Assembly (NCBI GenBank): GCA_937915545.1
Contig: CALGIJ010000040.1
Location: 1-64,000, forward strand
Length of the DNA stretch: 64,000 nt
DNA from: an uncultured Desulfobacterales bacterium
Lineage (GTDB): Bacteria; Desulfobacterota; Desulfobulbia; Desulfobulbales; Desulfocapsaceae
Direction of reading: 5' to 3'
Shown: positions 33,558-42,896 of the stretch, in pieces
Layout: each line of letters opens with the position of its first letter
Numbering within the stretch: position 1 is the first letter of the stretch
Notes under the pieces: model-generated
The model's input: only the letters and a program-made list of their open reading frames with translations
What the model was told of the DNA's origin: nothing
The model's database searches: none
Program-made: the position numbers and the translations under genes

Positions 33558-35484
33558 TGGCCCCGAAACGCTCCTTCAGCTGCAGAAGCTCGGCTTTTTG
33601 TCGCTCATAGACCTCGAACAGCTTTGCCGGGATGCCTGGCTCTTTGCTGTAGGCGGCCTGCTGCAGGTCGATGCGGGCGACTATTTTGTCAATGTAGAGG
33701 GAAAACTGCATTGTGTAGAGAGTCTTGTCGTAGGGCTTGTTGATGGTGGCGAAAAGCTTGGCGAGATCCTCGAATTTGGGGATGTAGCCAATGGGTGTGG
33801 CGATGGAGGAGGTGTCGCCGTTGGCAAAGAGCTCGAGCCAGCCCAGCCATACCTTGACGTCCTTCTTCTCACCGAGCAGCTTGTCGCCGCTGCCGCCGCG
33901 ATTGCCATGGGTGAGGAAGTAGTTGAGGCCAGCCATGATCGGCCGTGTCGTGGCTGTGAACTTGGTGGAGTTGAAGAAGGTGAACTGGGCCTGCATGTAA
34001 TCGGCCAATGCCCCGGGGATGAAGGGCGCGTTGGCCCATGGCTGGCGATTGACGCCGGTGGCTCCGACTTCAGTGGCGGTGGCTTTGGAGACGATGGAAG
34101 CACCGATGACTACGCCCTCGTCGGGACTTTTAGCCACCCACACCGGCGGCATGGTATCGCTATCCCTTCCGGAATAGGTGATGACCTTGACCGGCACGCC
34201 TGCGGGGGATTCAGAGAGTTCCGTGGCATGGTTGGCGATGGCCGAGGCCTGCAGGGTGCAGCGCGAATTTTTGTGTGAGAGAGGAATCGGCTTGCCGTTG
34301 TCGTCGGTCTTACCTTTGAACCATTCTCCCTGGAAGTTGATACCTTTGCTGGGCGCCTCTTCGCCGTTGCCGACCCAGTAGGGGACGCCGTCGGCGATAA
34401 GCACGTTGGACCAGATGACCTCGGTGCCGTCGCCGCGCAGGCAGTCCATGAGATGGGGGTCGCCTTCGCGATTGACGTCCTCGACAATACCGAAGATACC
34501 TTTCTCAGGGTTTATGGCACGGAGAACGCCACCAGCATCGATCCAGAATTGTGCGAGGTCGTCTCCGATGAAGTCGCTGCCGACCATGGCGGTGGTGGTC
34601 TTGCCGCATCCGGAAGGGGCGGCGCCGGCAAAAAAGGTCTTGCGGCCATTGGGGCCGGTCATGCCGGTAATGAACATGTGTTCGGAGAGCTGATCTTCGA
34701 CCTTATAGTAGGTGGCGTAATCGACGCTGAAGCGGTGGTTGCCTTTTTTGAGCAGCAGGGTGTTGCCGGCATAGGTGCAGAAGGTCGAGAAGGTGGTTTG
34801 CCAGCTCCTGTCCATGAAGATGCGGGCATTGGGCACGTCCTCGGGGCGGTTCGGGCCTTCCGAGTGGACATTGGTGAAGAAGAGTCCGGCCCTGGCCACC
34901 TCGGCGTCGAAGTCGGCGAAGCAGTTGCGATAGAGGAGCTCTGCCGAGTGGAGCACATAGCCGGACGAGGAAATCTCGATGGCGGGAATGGTCGCCTCGG
35001 CTCCCACGGGCCCCCGGCTGTAGAAGCCGACGATCATGGTCATGCCACTCATAATGCCTGGCATGAACTTCTTGACGTAGTCGATGGCTTCGCTGCGCAG
35101 CACCGTCTTGGCCAGGGAACTCATCTTCTCGCCGGGATTGATGATATAGTAGGTCTGGTTGACCAGGCGCGCCTGGTCCTGCGGAAGGTCGAAGTGGATG
35201 GTGTGACCCTCCTTGGCCAGCTTGCGCTCCTCACCTTTTTGGAGGGAGTAGTCGCGGATCCATTGCACATCCTCTGCGCTGCCGGTGTTGACGAAGACGC
35301 TGTCCGGACGGCACATGGCGATGGCGTTGGCGATTTTGATAAGGGCATCCTCATTGACGATCTGCGCCAGTTTTTCGCCTTCGCTGGGGGCGAGCCGTTC
35401 GGCGAGGAGTTCGCGGGCTTTGGCAATTGAGGATATTCCCCCGACAACAGCAAGTATTTCCTCACCTTTCTTCAGTTCCAACAT
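33529..35484 (-). CDS. pckG: Phosphoenolpyruvate carboxykinase (GTP)
   Basis: Converts oxaloacetate and GTP to phosphoenolpyruvate, CO2 and GDP, the entry to gluconeogenesis. The 651-residue protein has the GTP-type P-loop AAPSGCGKTTTAM and downstream metal and base-binding segments (FIGDDLAQFW, GIFGIVEDVNREGDPHLM), along with RPDSVFVNTGSAED near the N-terminus. Length and P-loop distinguish it from the shorter ATP-type enzyme. The ATG has AAGGAG nine bases upstream, and an excellent promoter lies about 75 bases further up. Likely important for biosynthesis in a sulfate reducer growing on C2-C3 acids. Confidence 0.97.
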   Translation of the reverse strand: MLELKKGEEILAVVGGISSIAKARELLAERLAPSEGEKLAQIVNEDALIKIANAIAMCRPDSVFVNTGSAEDVQWIRDYSLQKGEERKLAKEGHTIHFDLPQDQARLVNQTYYIINPGEKMSSLAKTVLRSEAIDYVKKFMPGIMSGMTMIVGFYSRGPVGAEATIPAIEISSSGYVLHSAELLYRNCFADFDAEVARAGLFFTNVHSEGPNRPEDVPNARIFMDRSWQTTFSTFCTYAGNTLLLKKGNHRFSVDYATYYKVEDQLSEHMFITGMTGPNGRKTFFAGAAPSGCGKTTTAMVGSDFIGDDLAQFWIDAGGVLRAINPEKGIFGIVEDVNREGDPHLMDCLRGDGTEVIWSNVLIADGVPYWVGNGEEAPSKGINFQGEWFKGKTDDNGKPIPLSHKNSRCTLQASAIANHATELSESPAGVPVKVITYSGRDSDTMPPVWVAKSPDEGVVIGASIVSKATATEVGATGVNRQPWANAPFIPGALADYMQAQFTFFNSTKFTATTRPIMAGLNYFLTHGNRGGSGDKLLGEKKDVKVWLGWLELFANGDTSSIATPIGYIPKFEDLAKLFATINKPYDKTLYTMQFSLYIDKIVARIDLQQAAYSKEPGIPAKLFEVYERQKAELLQLKERFGAIVTPDQLAG

Positions 35485-35559
35485 ATCGTGCTCCTTGAAG
35501 TTCTGTATGTGAAAAATGGGTACTCGTCAAACCATTCATCAAATTACTCGAAAGAAGTC

Positions 35560-35588
35560 ATAATAGAAATTATTGTTGGAACTGTCAA
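35560..35588 (-). promoter_or_regulatory. Strong promoter of pckG
   Basis: On the minus strand a perfect TTGACA (35583-35588), a 17-base AT-rich spacer and TATTAT (35560-35565). The predicted transcript begins about 70 bases before the pckG ATG. Confidence 0.8.
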
Positions 35589-35929
35589 GGCAAAGATCGC
35601 GGAAGGGGCGGAAAACGCTCGGTATATGAGGTTGTCAAACACGGTATTCGACTGCCTTGGGAAGGGGCGGGGTTGGGGGCAGTCATGGGAGCAGCAAAAC
35701 TGACGGCTTGCTCTGTCTGCGCTGTCGGCGCGAGGGGCTACAGGGGCGTTGCATATGGCCGGAATTCGTGCTATAGCCAGCCTTTCCGCCGTGGCGAGCA
35801 GAGTCAGGGCGAGTGGCATCCTGCGACAATTGCAGTGACAAAGCTGGATACGCCGTTTATTGTATGAGCAAGGAAAAAGCGGGCCTTGACGGCCGGATGG
35901 ACGAGGGTGTCGAGCGATGCGGTGGGATA
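35589..35929. other. Gene-free stretch between pckG promoter and tRNA-Leu terminator
   Basis: About 340 bases. Several short open frames (up to roughly 90 codons) occur on both strands, but none has a credible ribosome site or protein-like composition. No repeats or further promoters were recognised. Confidence 0.4.
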
Positions 35930-35974
35930 CGAAAAAAGAAAAAGGGCTGCAATCATCATGCGATTGCAGCCCTT
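35930..35974 (-). terminator. Intrinsic terminator of tRNA-Leu
   Basis: Perfect 11-bp stem (35944-35954 and 35962-35972) with a 7-base loop. On the minus strand a long T-rich tract follows, read through 35943-35930. It starts about 17 bases after the tRNA 3' end. Confidence 0.9.
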
Positions 35975-35989
35975 CATCGTTGGCGTTGC

Positions 35990-36076
35990 TGGTGCCGAAG
36001 AAAAGACTCGAACTTTCACGGGGGAACCCCCACTAGACCCTGAACCTAGCGCGTCTACCAATTCCGCCACTTCGGC
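35990..36076 (-). tRNA. tRNA-Leu (anticodon CAG)
   Basis: An 87-base class II tRNA on the minus strand: acceptor GCCGAAG / CTTCGGC with encoded CCA, a long variable arm (TGGGGGTTCCCCCGTG) and anticodon loop TTCAGGG. It decodes CUG. Confidence 0.96.
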
Positions 36077-36162
36077 AACGCGCATGAATATGCTTCCTGA
36101 GCCGGGTTTTGTCAAGACTTTCTTTGGCGGGCCCTGGGAAAATACACCACACCACGAAACCC

Positions 36163-37134
36163 ATGCATATATATAGAAGGATAGAGGACATCGAGCGCCC
36201 ATTCGTCAACGCCTGTGTTACCATCGGCAACTTCGACGGCGTCCATCTCGGCCACCAGCAGCTCTTCGCCACCGTGGTGCGCAAGGCTGAAGCCAGCAAA
36301 GGGGCGAGCATCGCCATCACCTTCGACCCTCATCCCCTGCAGGTGCTCCTCCCTGGAGGAATCAAGCTCATTTCAACTTGTGAACACAAGGTCGAGCTTA
36401 TCGAGGCAGCCAAGCTCGATGCCCTGCTGATCATCCCCTTTACCCGGGAGTTTGCCAAAACTTCGGCGGAAGATTTCGTCTCCGAACTGCTCATCAAGCG
36501 GCTCGGGGTCAAGGAACTCGTCGTCGGCTACGATTACGCCTTCGGGAAGGGACGTAGCGGCAATATCGAGTTTCTCCGTCGCCAAGGCAGCGAGCACGGT
36601 TTTCCGGTAACCGTCGTCGAGGCCTATTCGGTCGGGGAAATGGTGGTCAGCTCGACGAGGATACGGGAACTGGTCAGGGCAGGAGAGATGGAGACTGCCG
36701 CCATGCTCCTCGGGCGTCCCTACCAGATTCGCGGCACGGTGCAGGTCGGGCGGCAGCGCGGAGGCAAGGTGATCGGTTTCCCCACCGCCAATTTGACCTT
36801 TAATGACGAGGATCTGGTGCCGCGGCACGGGGTTTACGTCACCCAGGTGATCTGGCGCGGGCTCTGCTATGGGGGTATCCTCAACATCGGCTATAACCCC
36901 ACTTTCGGCGAGGAACGGCTGGTGGCGGAGACCCATATCTTCGATTTCGATGAAGACATCTACGGCCAGCCGATCAAGGTCAACCTCTTGAAATTTCTCC
37001 GCGGCGAACGAAAATTCGCCGGTCCCGGCGAACTGTCGGCGCAGATATGCAAGGACGTCGCGGTGGCCAAGGACATGTTGTCCAAGGGACGGAAATCGAT
37101 AGCATTTTTTGACGAGGAAAGCTGTCGCGGCTAG
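36163..37134 (+). CDS. ribF: Bifunctional riboflavin kinase / FAD synthetase
   Basis: Phosphorylates riboflavin to FMN and adenylylates FMN to FAD. The 323-residue protein has the nucleotidyltransferase signature TIGNFDGVHLGHQQL near the N-terminus, then FDPHPLQVL and VVGYDYAFGKGR. The C-terminal flavokinase domain has GGKVIGFPTANL and PRHGVYVT. The ATG at 36163 gives the usual N-terminal length, though no strong Shine-Dalgarno sequence precedes it; an earlier TTG frame is rejected. It is divergent from tRNA-Leu. Its cofactors serve the flavoproteins AprA, QmoA and QmoB encoded 9-15 kb downstream. Confidence 0.96.
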   Translation: MHIYRRIEDIERPFVNACVTIGNFDGVHLGHQQLFATVVRKAEASKGASIAITFDPHPLQVLLPGGIKLISTCEHKVELIEAAKLDALLIIPFTREFAKTSAEDFVSELLIKRLGVKELVVGYDYAFGKGRSGNIEFLRRQGSEHGFPVTVVEAYSVGEMVVSSTRIRELVRAGEMETAAMLLGRPYQIRGTVQVGRQRGGKVIGFPTANLTFNDEDLVPRHGVYVTQVIWRGLCYGGILNIGYNPTFGEERLVAETHIFDFDEDIYGQPIKVNLLKFLRGERKFAGPGELSAQICKDVAVAKDMLSKGRKSIAFFDEESCRG

Positions 37135-37168
37135 CCCTGGCGACGGCCGTTACCGGGGCGATTTTCTT

Positions 37169-37196
37169 GTTGCAAGTCCGCCCAAGGTGTCTATAG
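37169..37196 (+). promoter_or_regulatory. Candidate promoter of the TPR/rib operon
   Basis: TTGCAA (37169-37174), a 16-base spacer and TATAGT (37191-37196), about 155 bases before the first TPR gene. Confidence 0.5.
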
Positions 37197-37349
37197 TGTA
37201 GGCGCCCGAGACCCAAGTGGATTTCGCTTTGAGGTCCGGAAAAGTTGCGATAATCGCGGGGATGAACGGCGGATTCGAAGATGTCCCGATGGTTCTCGGG
37301 AGTTGGCGAATTGGGTGCCGCAAGAGAAATTGTGTTGTTGAGGAGAGCA

Positions 37350-37985
37350 ATGACTGAACAGTTACGGGAAGATCTGCCGAAAGTGATCGAAGAACTGGAG
37401 AAAAAGTGCAAGGAGCATCCCAAATCGGTGATGGCTCATCATCACCTTGGTCTGGTTTATATGAAGGCGGGCCGCATTCCCGAAGCCATCGCGTCCCTGG
37501 AAAAGGCCATCGAGCTCGACAATCTCAGCAGCGAGAGCATGATCAACCTCGGTGCCATCTACTTCGGCCAGGGGGACCTCGCCAAGGCCCGCGAGCTCAA
37601 CGAGCGTGCTCTGACGGTCAGCCCGGAGAGCGCTCAGGCCCATGCCAATCTCGGCCTTATCTGGCAGCAGCATAACGAACTCGACAAGGCCATCGCTTCC
37701 TACGACAAGGCCTTGCGCTTTAACCCCAACCTGGCCAGCGCCTGGATGAATCTCACCGCCGTGCTGACCATGAAGGGCGACGACGAGCGGGCAGTGACTG
37801 CGGCGCGCAAGGGACTCGAACTCGACCCCGAGTCTCCGCTGGGTCATAACAATCTTGCCGTGGCGCTCTATTTCAGTGGCCGCTATGAAGAGGCCCGGCG
37901 ACATATGGAAAAGGCCAGGGAGGCGGGCTATTCCGTCGACCCCAATTTCATCGAGAGTCTCAACGCCAAGCTGGCGCAGAACTAA
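37350..37985 (+). CDS. Tetratricopeptide-repeat protein
   Basis: A 211-residue cytoplasmic protein made of about four to five TPR units, visible from the recurring pattern A-x3-G-x3-Y-x2-G/A and A-x-E-L/x-P (GLVYMKAGRIPEAIASLEKA, GAIYFGQGDLAKARELNERA, GLIWQQHNELDKAIASYDKA). No signal peptide. The ATG follows GAGGAG, so the 23-residue upstream extension is rejected. TPR arrays mediate protein-protein contact; the partner is unknown. First of a three-gene set, with 20 bases to the next gene. Confidence 0.8.
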   Translation: MTEQLREDLPKVIEELEKKCKEHPKSVMAHHHLGLVYMKAGRIPEAIASLEKAIELDNLSSESMINLGAIYFGQGDLAKARELNERALTVSPESAQAHANLGLIWQQHNELDKAIASYDKALRFNPNLASAWMNLTAVLTMKGDDERAVTAARKGLELDPESPLGHNNLAVALYFSGRYEEARRHMEKAREAGYSVDPNFIESLNAKLAQN

Positions 37986-38005
37986 TCCCGCCGTAAGAGA
38001 GACCG

Positions 38006-39148
38006 ATGGTGAAAGAGAAAACCATCGTTCGGCCTTGGTGCCCGTTCTGCGGGCAGAAGGTCGAACGTGCTTCGCACGCCCCGCTGCGCAAGATGAGCGA
38101 ATTCCCGGTGGGGCGCTGCCAGTGCGGCGCAGTGTACACCTGCGACGCAACCGGACATAATGTCGGGGCGGCAATTGTCGAGACGCTGGTCTATGCCTGC
38201 GACGACAACGCCGATTTCGCCTGGGAACTGATGCCGGAAGACGATTACCTCACTGGTCGCATCGAAAACTACGACGAGACGACCCACCGCGTGGTGGCCG
38301 AGAAGAACCTCGATGGCCGCGCCGTGCGGGGGGTTCTGTATTTTGTCCGTCTTCATGCCGATGCCCGAGAAATCGCGCGGAGGATCGCCGAGAAGCGGGA
38401 AGAGATCCTGGAACGCCAGGTGCCCGCTTTCAAGTCAGGACCGGCCATTGTCGTCGAGCCTGCGCCCGACCCGAAACGGGTGCGGCTTCGGGCAGACAAG
38501 ACACTCGTTCGCGAGATGGTCGACAAGGACGATATCGACGGCTTGGTCGGCCTGTGTTTCGACGATAAAAAGACCCTGCGTCTGCTGCAGCGCCTGCTTT
38601 ACGATCCCGCGGCCGAACGCCGTTGGCAGGTGGCCTGGGTTATCGGCCGAGTGGCGGCGCGTACCTCGACCCGAGAGCCGGGGCAGGTATCCGACTTGCT
38701 GCACCGCCTCTTCGAGGCCTGTTCCGACTCGGCCGCGACTCCCTGGGGAATGATCGAGACCATTGGCTGTGTGGTGTCGCTGCGCCCCGACATCTTCGGC
38801 GCTTTTACCCGCCACCTGCTCAACTATCTTCGCGAGCCGTCCACCTGCCACCTGGCGCTCTGGGCGCTGGCAGAGATTGCCGAGCGGCGGCCTGATCTTA
38901 TTCGCGATCTGCCTTTCTATACCCTGTTCAACTACCTTAGACACCCCGAAGGCGAGGTTCGCGGTCAGGCGGTGCGCCTGCTGGGGCGGATCAGGGCTGG
39001 CGAGGCAACGTTGCAATTGATGGAACTGAGTCGTGATACTGCAATGTTCACCTCGTTCCGGGAAGGGAATATGGTGTCGGCGACCGTTGCCGAAGCGGTG
39101 ACCGAGGCCTTGCAAGCTATCGACAAAGGAGTGAGCAATGGGCAGTAA
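38006..39148 (+). CDS. Zinc-ribbon HEAT-like repeat protein (DVU0298-type)
   Basis: A 380-residue protein. The N-terminus has a zinc-ribbon-like pair (WCPFCGQ about 11-17 and GRCQCGAVYTC about 36-46) and a compact domain to about residue 130. From about 165 to the end it is all-helical with HEAT-like repeats (RRWQVAWVIGRVAAR, HLALWALAEIAERRPDLI, EVRGQAVRLLGRIRAGEA). From memory this resembles the DVU0298 family found mainly in sulfate reducers; that identification is not verified. No enzymatic motif is visible. Its last 11 bases overlap the following TPR gene, so the products may act together. Confidence 0.65.
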   Translation: MVKEKTIVRPWCPFCGQKVERASHAPLRKMSEFPVGRCQCGAVYTCDATGHNVGAAIVETLVYACDDNADFAWELMPEDDYLTGRIENYDETTHRVVAEKNLDGRAVRGVLYFVRLHADAREIARRIAEKREEILERQVPAFKSGPAIVVEPAPDPKRVRLRADKTLVREMVDKDDIDGLVGLCFDDKKTLRLLQRLLYDPAAERRWQVAWVIGRVAARTSTREPGQVSDLLHRLFEACSDSAATPWGMIETIGCVVSLRPDIFGAFTRHLLNYLREPSTCHLALWALAEIAERRPDLIRDLPFYTLFNYLRHPEGEVRGQAVRLLGRIRAGEATLQLMELSRDTAMFTSFREGNMVSATVAEAVTEALQAIDKGVSNGQ

Positions 39149-39731
39149 TCTGCAATCCCTTGACGCCATTAAGCCTCTCGCCGAGCAAGAGGAGAAGGAC
39201 AGCGTCAGGAAAGAATACAAGGAAGGTGTCGGCTTTCTCGCGCAGAAGGAGTTCGGCCAGGCGGCGGTCGCCTTGCACAACGCCTTGCTAGGCTTTGAGG
39301 AGCGTAACGACGAACACGGCATCGCCAACGCATGCAATCAACTCGGTCACGCCTGTCTTGGCCGTGGGGATTTCGAGGGAGCGCTGAAACACTATCAGCG
39401 CGTTTTCGAACTTTGCGACAGGGCCAACGACCGTATGAGCGTTGTTGCTGTCCTCAAGAAGATGGTCGAGGCGCAACGTGGCCTCAAACAACGTGAGAAG
39501 GCTCTTGCCAGCGCTTTCGCCATTCTCGACCACTACCAGGACAACCGCGATCCGCAGGGGACTGTCGATACCCTTGAAACCATCGCCGAAGTCTACCTGG
39601 AAATGGGAGAGAAGGAGAAAGCCGCCGATACCTACAGGACCGTTGCGTCCATCCACAAGAACTTCCGCCACTCAAAAATCGCGGAAAAGTACATGGAAAA
39701 GGCTGCAAGTCTCCTCGCTGCCGCCAGTTGA
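39138..39731 (+). CDS. Second tetratricopeptide-repeat protein of the triad
   Basis: A 197-residue helical protein with about three to four TPR units (GIANACNQLGHACLGRGDFE, ALKHYQRVFELCDRA, TLETIAEVYLEMGEKEKAAD). No signal peptide or membrane span. It overlaps the HEAT-like gene by 11 bases and is followed 86 bases later by ribE. The triad probably forms a complex or binds a shared partner; function unknown. Confidence 0.75.
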   Translation: MGSNLQSLDAIKPLAEQEEKDSVRKEYKEGVGFLAQKEFGQAAVALHNALLGFEERNDEHGIANACNQLGHACLGRGDFEGALKHYQRVFELCDRANDRMSVVAVLKKMVEAQRGLKQREKALASAFAILDHYQDNRDPQGTVDTLETIAEVYLEMGEKEKAADTYRTVASIHKNFRHSKIAEKYMEKAASLLAAAS

Positions 39732-39817
39732 GGAAGGGGTCTTGGCCGAGGATGCGCCGCTTGTCGGACGGCATGTCCGGCTCTGGCCAGACCAAGCTGC
39801 CAGCCAAGTGAGAGGTC

Positions 39818-40477
39818 ATGTTTACCGGGATTATAGCAGGAATAGGAAAGATCGTGGGCAGGAAGGCAGTGGGGGGTGGAGTCGCCCTTGAGATCGAGGC
39901 GGGTTTTACCCTGAGCGATCCGCAGGAGGGTGAGTCCATTGCCGTGAGCGGAGTTTGCCTTACTGCCTACAGTATTCGTGGTAACCGCTTTTGTGCCGAT
40001 GTCTCGCCGGAAACACTGTCGCGAACCAAACTCGGCCTCCTTGCCAGTGGCGACGACGTCAACCTCGAACGAGCCGTCCGGCTCGCGGACCGTCTTGGCG
40101 GGCATCTCGTTTCCGGCCACATCGATTGCCTGGCACGGGTGACTGGCCGGGACAGGCTCGGCGACTACACCATCTTTACCTTCGATCTCCCCGGAGAACA
40201 AGAACGGTACGTCATAGAAAAGGGCTCAGTTGCCATTGATGGCGTCAGCCTTACCGTCAACAGTTGTGGTGGGGGACGTTTTTCGGTGTCGATCATCCCT
40301 CACACTCTCAGGGAAACAACCCTCGAGCGCCTGCGCCCAGGTGACCAGGTCAATATCGAGGTCGATATCATCGGTAAGTACGTCGAGAAGCTCCTCTTCC
40401 ATAAAGGGGAGGATGGCAAAGGGCGGGCAAAAACCGCCATTGACGCCACCTTCTTGAGTGAACACGGATTCTTTTGA
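39818..40477 (+). CDS. ribE: Riboflavin synthase
   Basis: Dismutates two 6,7-dimethyl-8-ribityllumazine molecules to riboflavin, the last step of the pathway. The 219-residue protein shows the two tandem lumazine-binding repeats: MFTGIIAGIGKIV...VSGVCLTA and LGGHLVSGHIDC...VAIDGVSLTVN. It heads ribE-ribBA-ribH. No FMN riboswitch is visible in the 86 bases upstream, which are too short for one, so control probably lies at the operon promoter. Confidence 0.97.
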   Translation: MFTGIIAGIGKIVGRKAVGGGVALEIEAGFTLSDPQEGESIAVSGVCLTAYSIRGNRFCADVSPETLSRTKLGLLASGDDVNLERAVRLADRLGGHLVSGHIDCLARVTGRDRLGDYTIFTFDLPGEQERYVIEKGSVAIDGVSLTVNSCGGGRFSVSIIPHTLRETTLERLRPGDQVNIEVDIIGKYVEKLLFHKGEDGKGRAKTAIDATFLSEHGFF

Positions 40478-40523
40478 GGGATCCTGCAGATTGCTGCGCA
40501 ACATTTTTTAGCGGGTAACGACT

Positions 40524-41735
40524 ATGGCTGTCAGTACGATTGAGGAAGTTATCGCGGATGTCAAAGCCGGGAAAATGATCATTCTCGTCGACGACGAGGA
40601 TCGTGAAAACGAAGGCGACCTGTATATGGCTGCGGAAAAGGTTGACGCCGACGCCATCAATTTTATGGCTACCCACGGCCGCGGTCTGATCTGCCTCACC
40701 CTTGCTGGCGAGTTGGTGGACAGACTGCAGTTGCCGATGATGGTTTCCAACAACACTTCGCCTTATGGCACCGGGTTTACGGTGAGTATCGAAGCGCGCA
40801 CCGGTGTGTCAACGGGTATCTCTGCCGCCGACCGCGCCAGAACGGTGCAGGTGGCGGTGGCCAAGGACGCCAGGCCCGGCGATCTGGTTAGCCCCGGCCA
40901 TATATTCCCGCTCAGGGCCAAGGATGGCGGGGTGCTCGTCCGTACCGGTCAGACGGAGGGCTCCGTTGACCTGTCTCGTCTTGCCGGGCTTATCCCCGCC
41001 GGCGTCATCTGCGAAATCATGAATGAAGACGGGACCATGGCGCGTATGAACGATCTCGAGGTATTCGCCGCCAGGCATGGGTTGAAGATCGCCACCATCG
41101 CCGACCTCGTCGCCTACCGCCTGCGCGAGGATACCCTGGTGAAACGTGAGGCTGAAGCCCGGGTTCCTACTGATCACGCCGGCGAATTCCGGGCAGTGGT
41201 CTACTCCAATTCAGTGGACAGGCTCGAGCATATCGCCTTGATCAAAGGGGATATTTCCAAGGCCGACCGTGTCCTCGTGCGGGTCCACTCCGAGTGTCTC
41301 ACTGGCGATGTTTTCGGCTCGTCCCGCTGCGATTGCGGCTCGCAGTTGAGAACGGCGATGCAGATGATCGATCAGGAGGGGTGTGGTATAGTCCTCTATA
41401 TGCGTCAGGAGGGCAGGGGGATCGGGCTCGTCAACAAGCTGCGCGCCTACTGCCTCCAGGATGAGGAAGGTGTCGATACCGTTGAGGCCAACCACCGTCT
41501 TGGTTTCAAGAGCGACCTGCGCGATTATGGCATCGGTGCGCAGATTCTGCGCGATCTCGGCGTCACCAAGATGACCATTCTCACCAATAATCCCAAGAAA
41601 ATCGTTGGTCTGGAAGGTTACGGCATCGAGGTTGTGGAGCGCCTGCCCCTGGAGATCCCTCCTGGCAAGGAGAACAAAGGCTACCTCCTCTGCAAGCGTG
41701 ATCGCATGGGCCACCTCATCACCGTCGAAGAGTAG
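40524..41735 (+). CDS. ribBA: Bifunctional DHBP synthase / GTP cyclohydrolase II
   Basis: Supplies both riboflavin precursors. The N-terminal half (1-200) makes 3,4-dihydroxy-2-butanone 4-phosphate from ribulose 5-phosphate ([26 protein letters not shown]). The C-terminal half (about 210-403) opens GTP and has the zinc Cys set in [17 protein letters not shown] and the catalytic [11 protein letters not shown]. The 403-residue fusion is complete and both active sites look intact. It lies 46 bases after ribE. Confidence 0.97.
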   Translation: MAVSTIEEVIADVKAGKMIILVDDEDRENEGDLYMAAEKVDADAINFMATHGRGLICLTLAGELVDRLQLPMMVSNNTSPYGTGFTVSIEARTGVSTGISAADRARTVQVAVAKDARPGDLVSPGHIFPLRAKDGGVLVRTGQTEGSVDLSRLAGLIPAGVICEIMNEDGTMARMNDLEVFAARHGLKIATIADLVAYRLREDTLVKREAEARVPTDHAGEFRAVVYSNSVDRLEHIALIKGDISKADRVLVRVHSECLTGDVFGSSRCDCGSQLRTAMQMIDQEGCGIVLYMRQEGRGIGLVNKLRAYCLQDEEGVDTVEANHRLGFKSDLRDYGIGAQILRDLGVTKMTILTNNPKKIVGLEGYGIEVVERLPLEIPPGKENKGYLLCKRDRMGHLITVEE

Positions 41736-41777
41736 ACGGTTACGACAACACTTTTCCCTTTCTCTCGAGGAATCGAT

Positions 41778-42245
41778 ATGGCCAGGTTCATTGAAGGCAA
41801 TCTCAAGGCGGACGGCAAGAAGTTCGCTATCGTCGTCTCCCGTTTCAACTCCTTTCTCAGCGAGAAACTGCTCGAGGGCGCTCTCGACAGCCTGCAGCGC
41901 TCCGGCGCAGCAGCCGACGACATTGATGTCGTCCGCGTTCCAGGTGCGTTCGAGATTCCGCTGATCGCCAAGCGTCTCGCCGGCTCGCAGAAGTACAACG
42001 CGGTCATCGTCCTTGGCGTCGTCATTCGTGGTGCAACACCCCACTTCGACGTGGTGGTCAACGAAGTGTCCAAGGGAACGGCTCAGGCTGGTCTGGAAAC
42101 AGGGGTGCCGGTGCTCTTTGGTGTACTGACCACCGAGAACATCGAACAGGCTATCGAGCGCAGTGGTACCAAGGCAGGTAATAAAGGGGCTGAGGTCGCC
42201 GTTGCCGCCATCGAGATGGCCAATCTCGTCGACGCGCTGCACTGA
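41778..42245 (+). CDS. ribH: 6,7-dimethyl-8-ribityllumazine synthase
   Basis: Condenses the pyrimidine and DHBP products to lumazine in a multimeric shell. The 155-residue protein has the family motifs [46 protein letters not shown] and [16 protein letters not shown], which include the active-site His. Follows ribBA by 42 bases. Confidence 0.97.
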   Translation: MARFIEGNLKADGKKFAIVVSRFNSFLSEKLLEGALDSLQRSGAAADDIDVVRVPGAFEIPLIAKRLAGSQKYNAVIVLGVVIRGATPHFDVVVNEVSKGTAQAGLETGVPVLFGVLTTENIEQAIERSGTKAGNKGAEVAVAAIEMANLVDALH

Positions 42246-42297
42246 TCGCCCCGTCATCGCCCTTTTCCATTTTTCCTGCGGAATTCAGGGCGACTGG

Positions 42298-42328
42298 CCA
42301 CCGGCGTGGCATTACGCTGTGCCGGTGG
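42298..42328 (+). other. Hairpin between ribH and nusB
   Basis: Perfect 8-bp stem CCACCGGC / GCCGGTGG (42298-42305 and 42321-42328) with a 15-base loop, 38 bases before the nusB ATG. No T-run; it may stabilise or adjust expression between the rib genes and nusB. Confidence 0.35.
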
Positions 42329-42365
42329 TGTAGATTCACTCGATATTGATTTTCGCACAGACGCC

Positions 42366-42797
42366 ATGGGCAGCCGCAGAACATCCAGAGAAATAGCCCT
42401 GCAATTCCTGTTTCAGGAAGATTTCACGCTCAGGCCTGACCAGCAGCACGGGTACGATCTCGACGACCGGTTCGAGTTGTTCTGCAATCTCTTCCAGGCC
42501 AACAAAAAAGCGCGCGATTACGCCTTGCAACTCCTCCGCGGCATCTGCGGTGACATTGAGAGGCTCGACCGGCTGATCGCAGAAAATGCCACCAACTGGC
42601 GCATGAGCCGTATTGCCGCCACCGACCGTAATCTGCTGCGCATTGCCGTGTATGAGATGCTCGAGATGCCCGATGTGCCGCCGCAGGTCGCCATCAACGA
42701 GGCGGTGGAAATCGCCAAGCGCTTCGCCGGGGACGAATCCCCCAAGTTCATCAACGGAATTCTTGACGCCATCAAGTCGAAGGTCGTCCCTGCTTAG
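42366..42797 (+). CDS. nusB: Transcription antitermination factor NusB
   Basis: All-helical RNA-binding protein that with NusE (S10) binds boxA RNA and prevents premature termination of rRNA operons. The 143-residue product starts MGSRRTSREIALQFLFQEDF. It ends with the family segment PPQVAINEAVEIAKRFAGDESPKFINGILDAI, the most conserved part of NusB. The ribH-nusB neighbourhood is common in bacteria. The upstream in-frame extension is rejected. Confidence 0.95.
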   Translation: MGSRRTSREIALQFLFQEDFTLRPDQQHGYDLDDRFELFCNLFQANKKARDYALQLLRGICGDIERLDRLIAENATNWRMSRIAATDRNLLRIAVYEMLEMPDVPPQVAINEAVEIAKRFAGDESPKFINGILDAIKSKVVPA

Positions 42798-42896
42798 GGC
42801 CAAAAAGCCCTCGTTTCTTGCATTTCCTCGAGATTTCGTTTACATCTCCACTCCGGGCCCCGTTCTCCCGAGGGAAAGAAAGACGACTTCGTTCAC

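Noticed and set aside
35544..35819. 91-codon minus-strand frame upstream of pckG
   Set aside because: It runs through the excellent pckG promoter, has no ribosome site, and its translation does not look like a folded protein.
39732..39817. Possible FMN riboswitch before ribE
   Set aside because: Only 86 bases are available and the conserved RFN blocks are absent.
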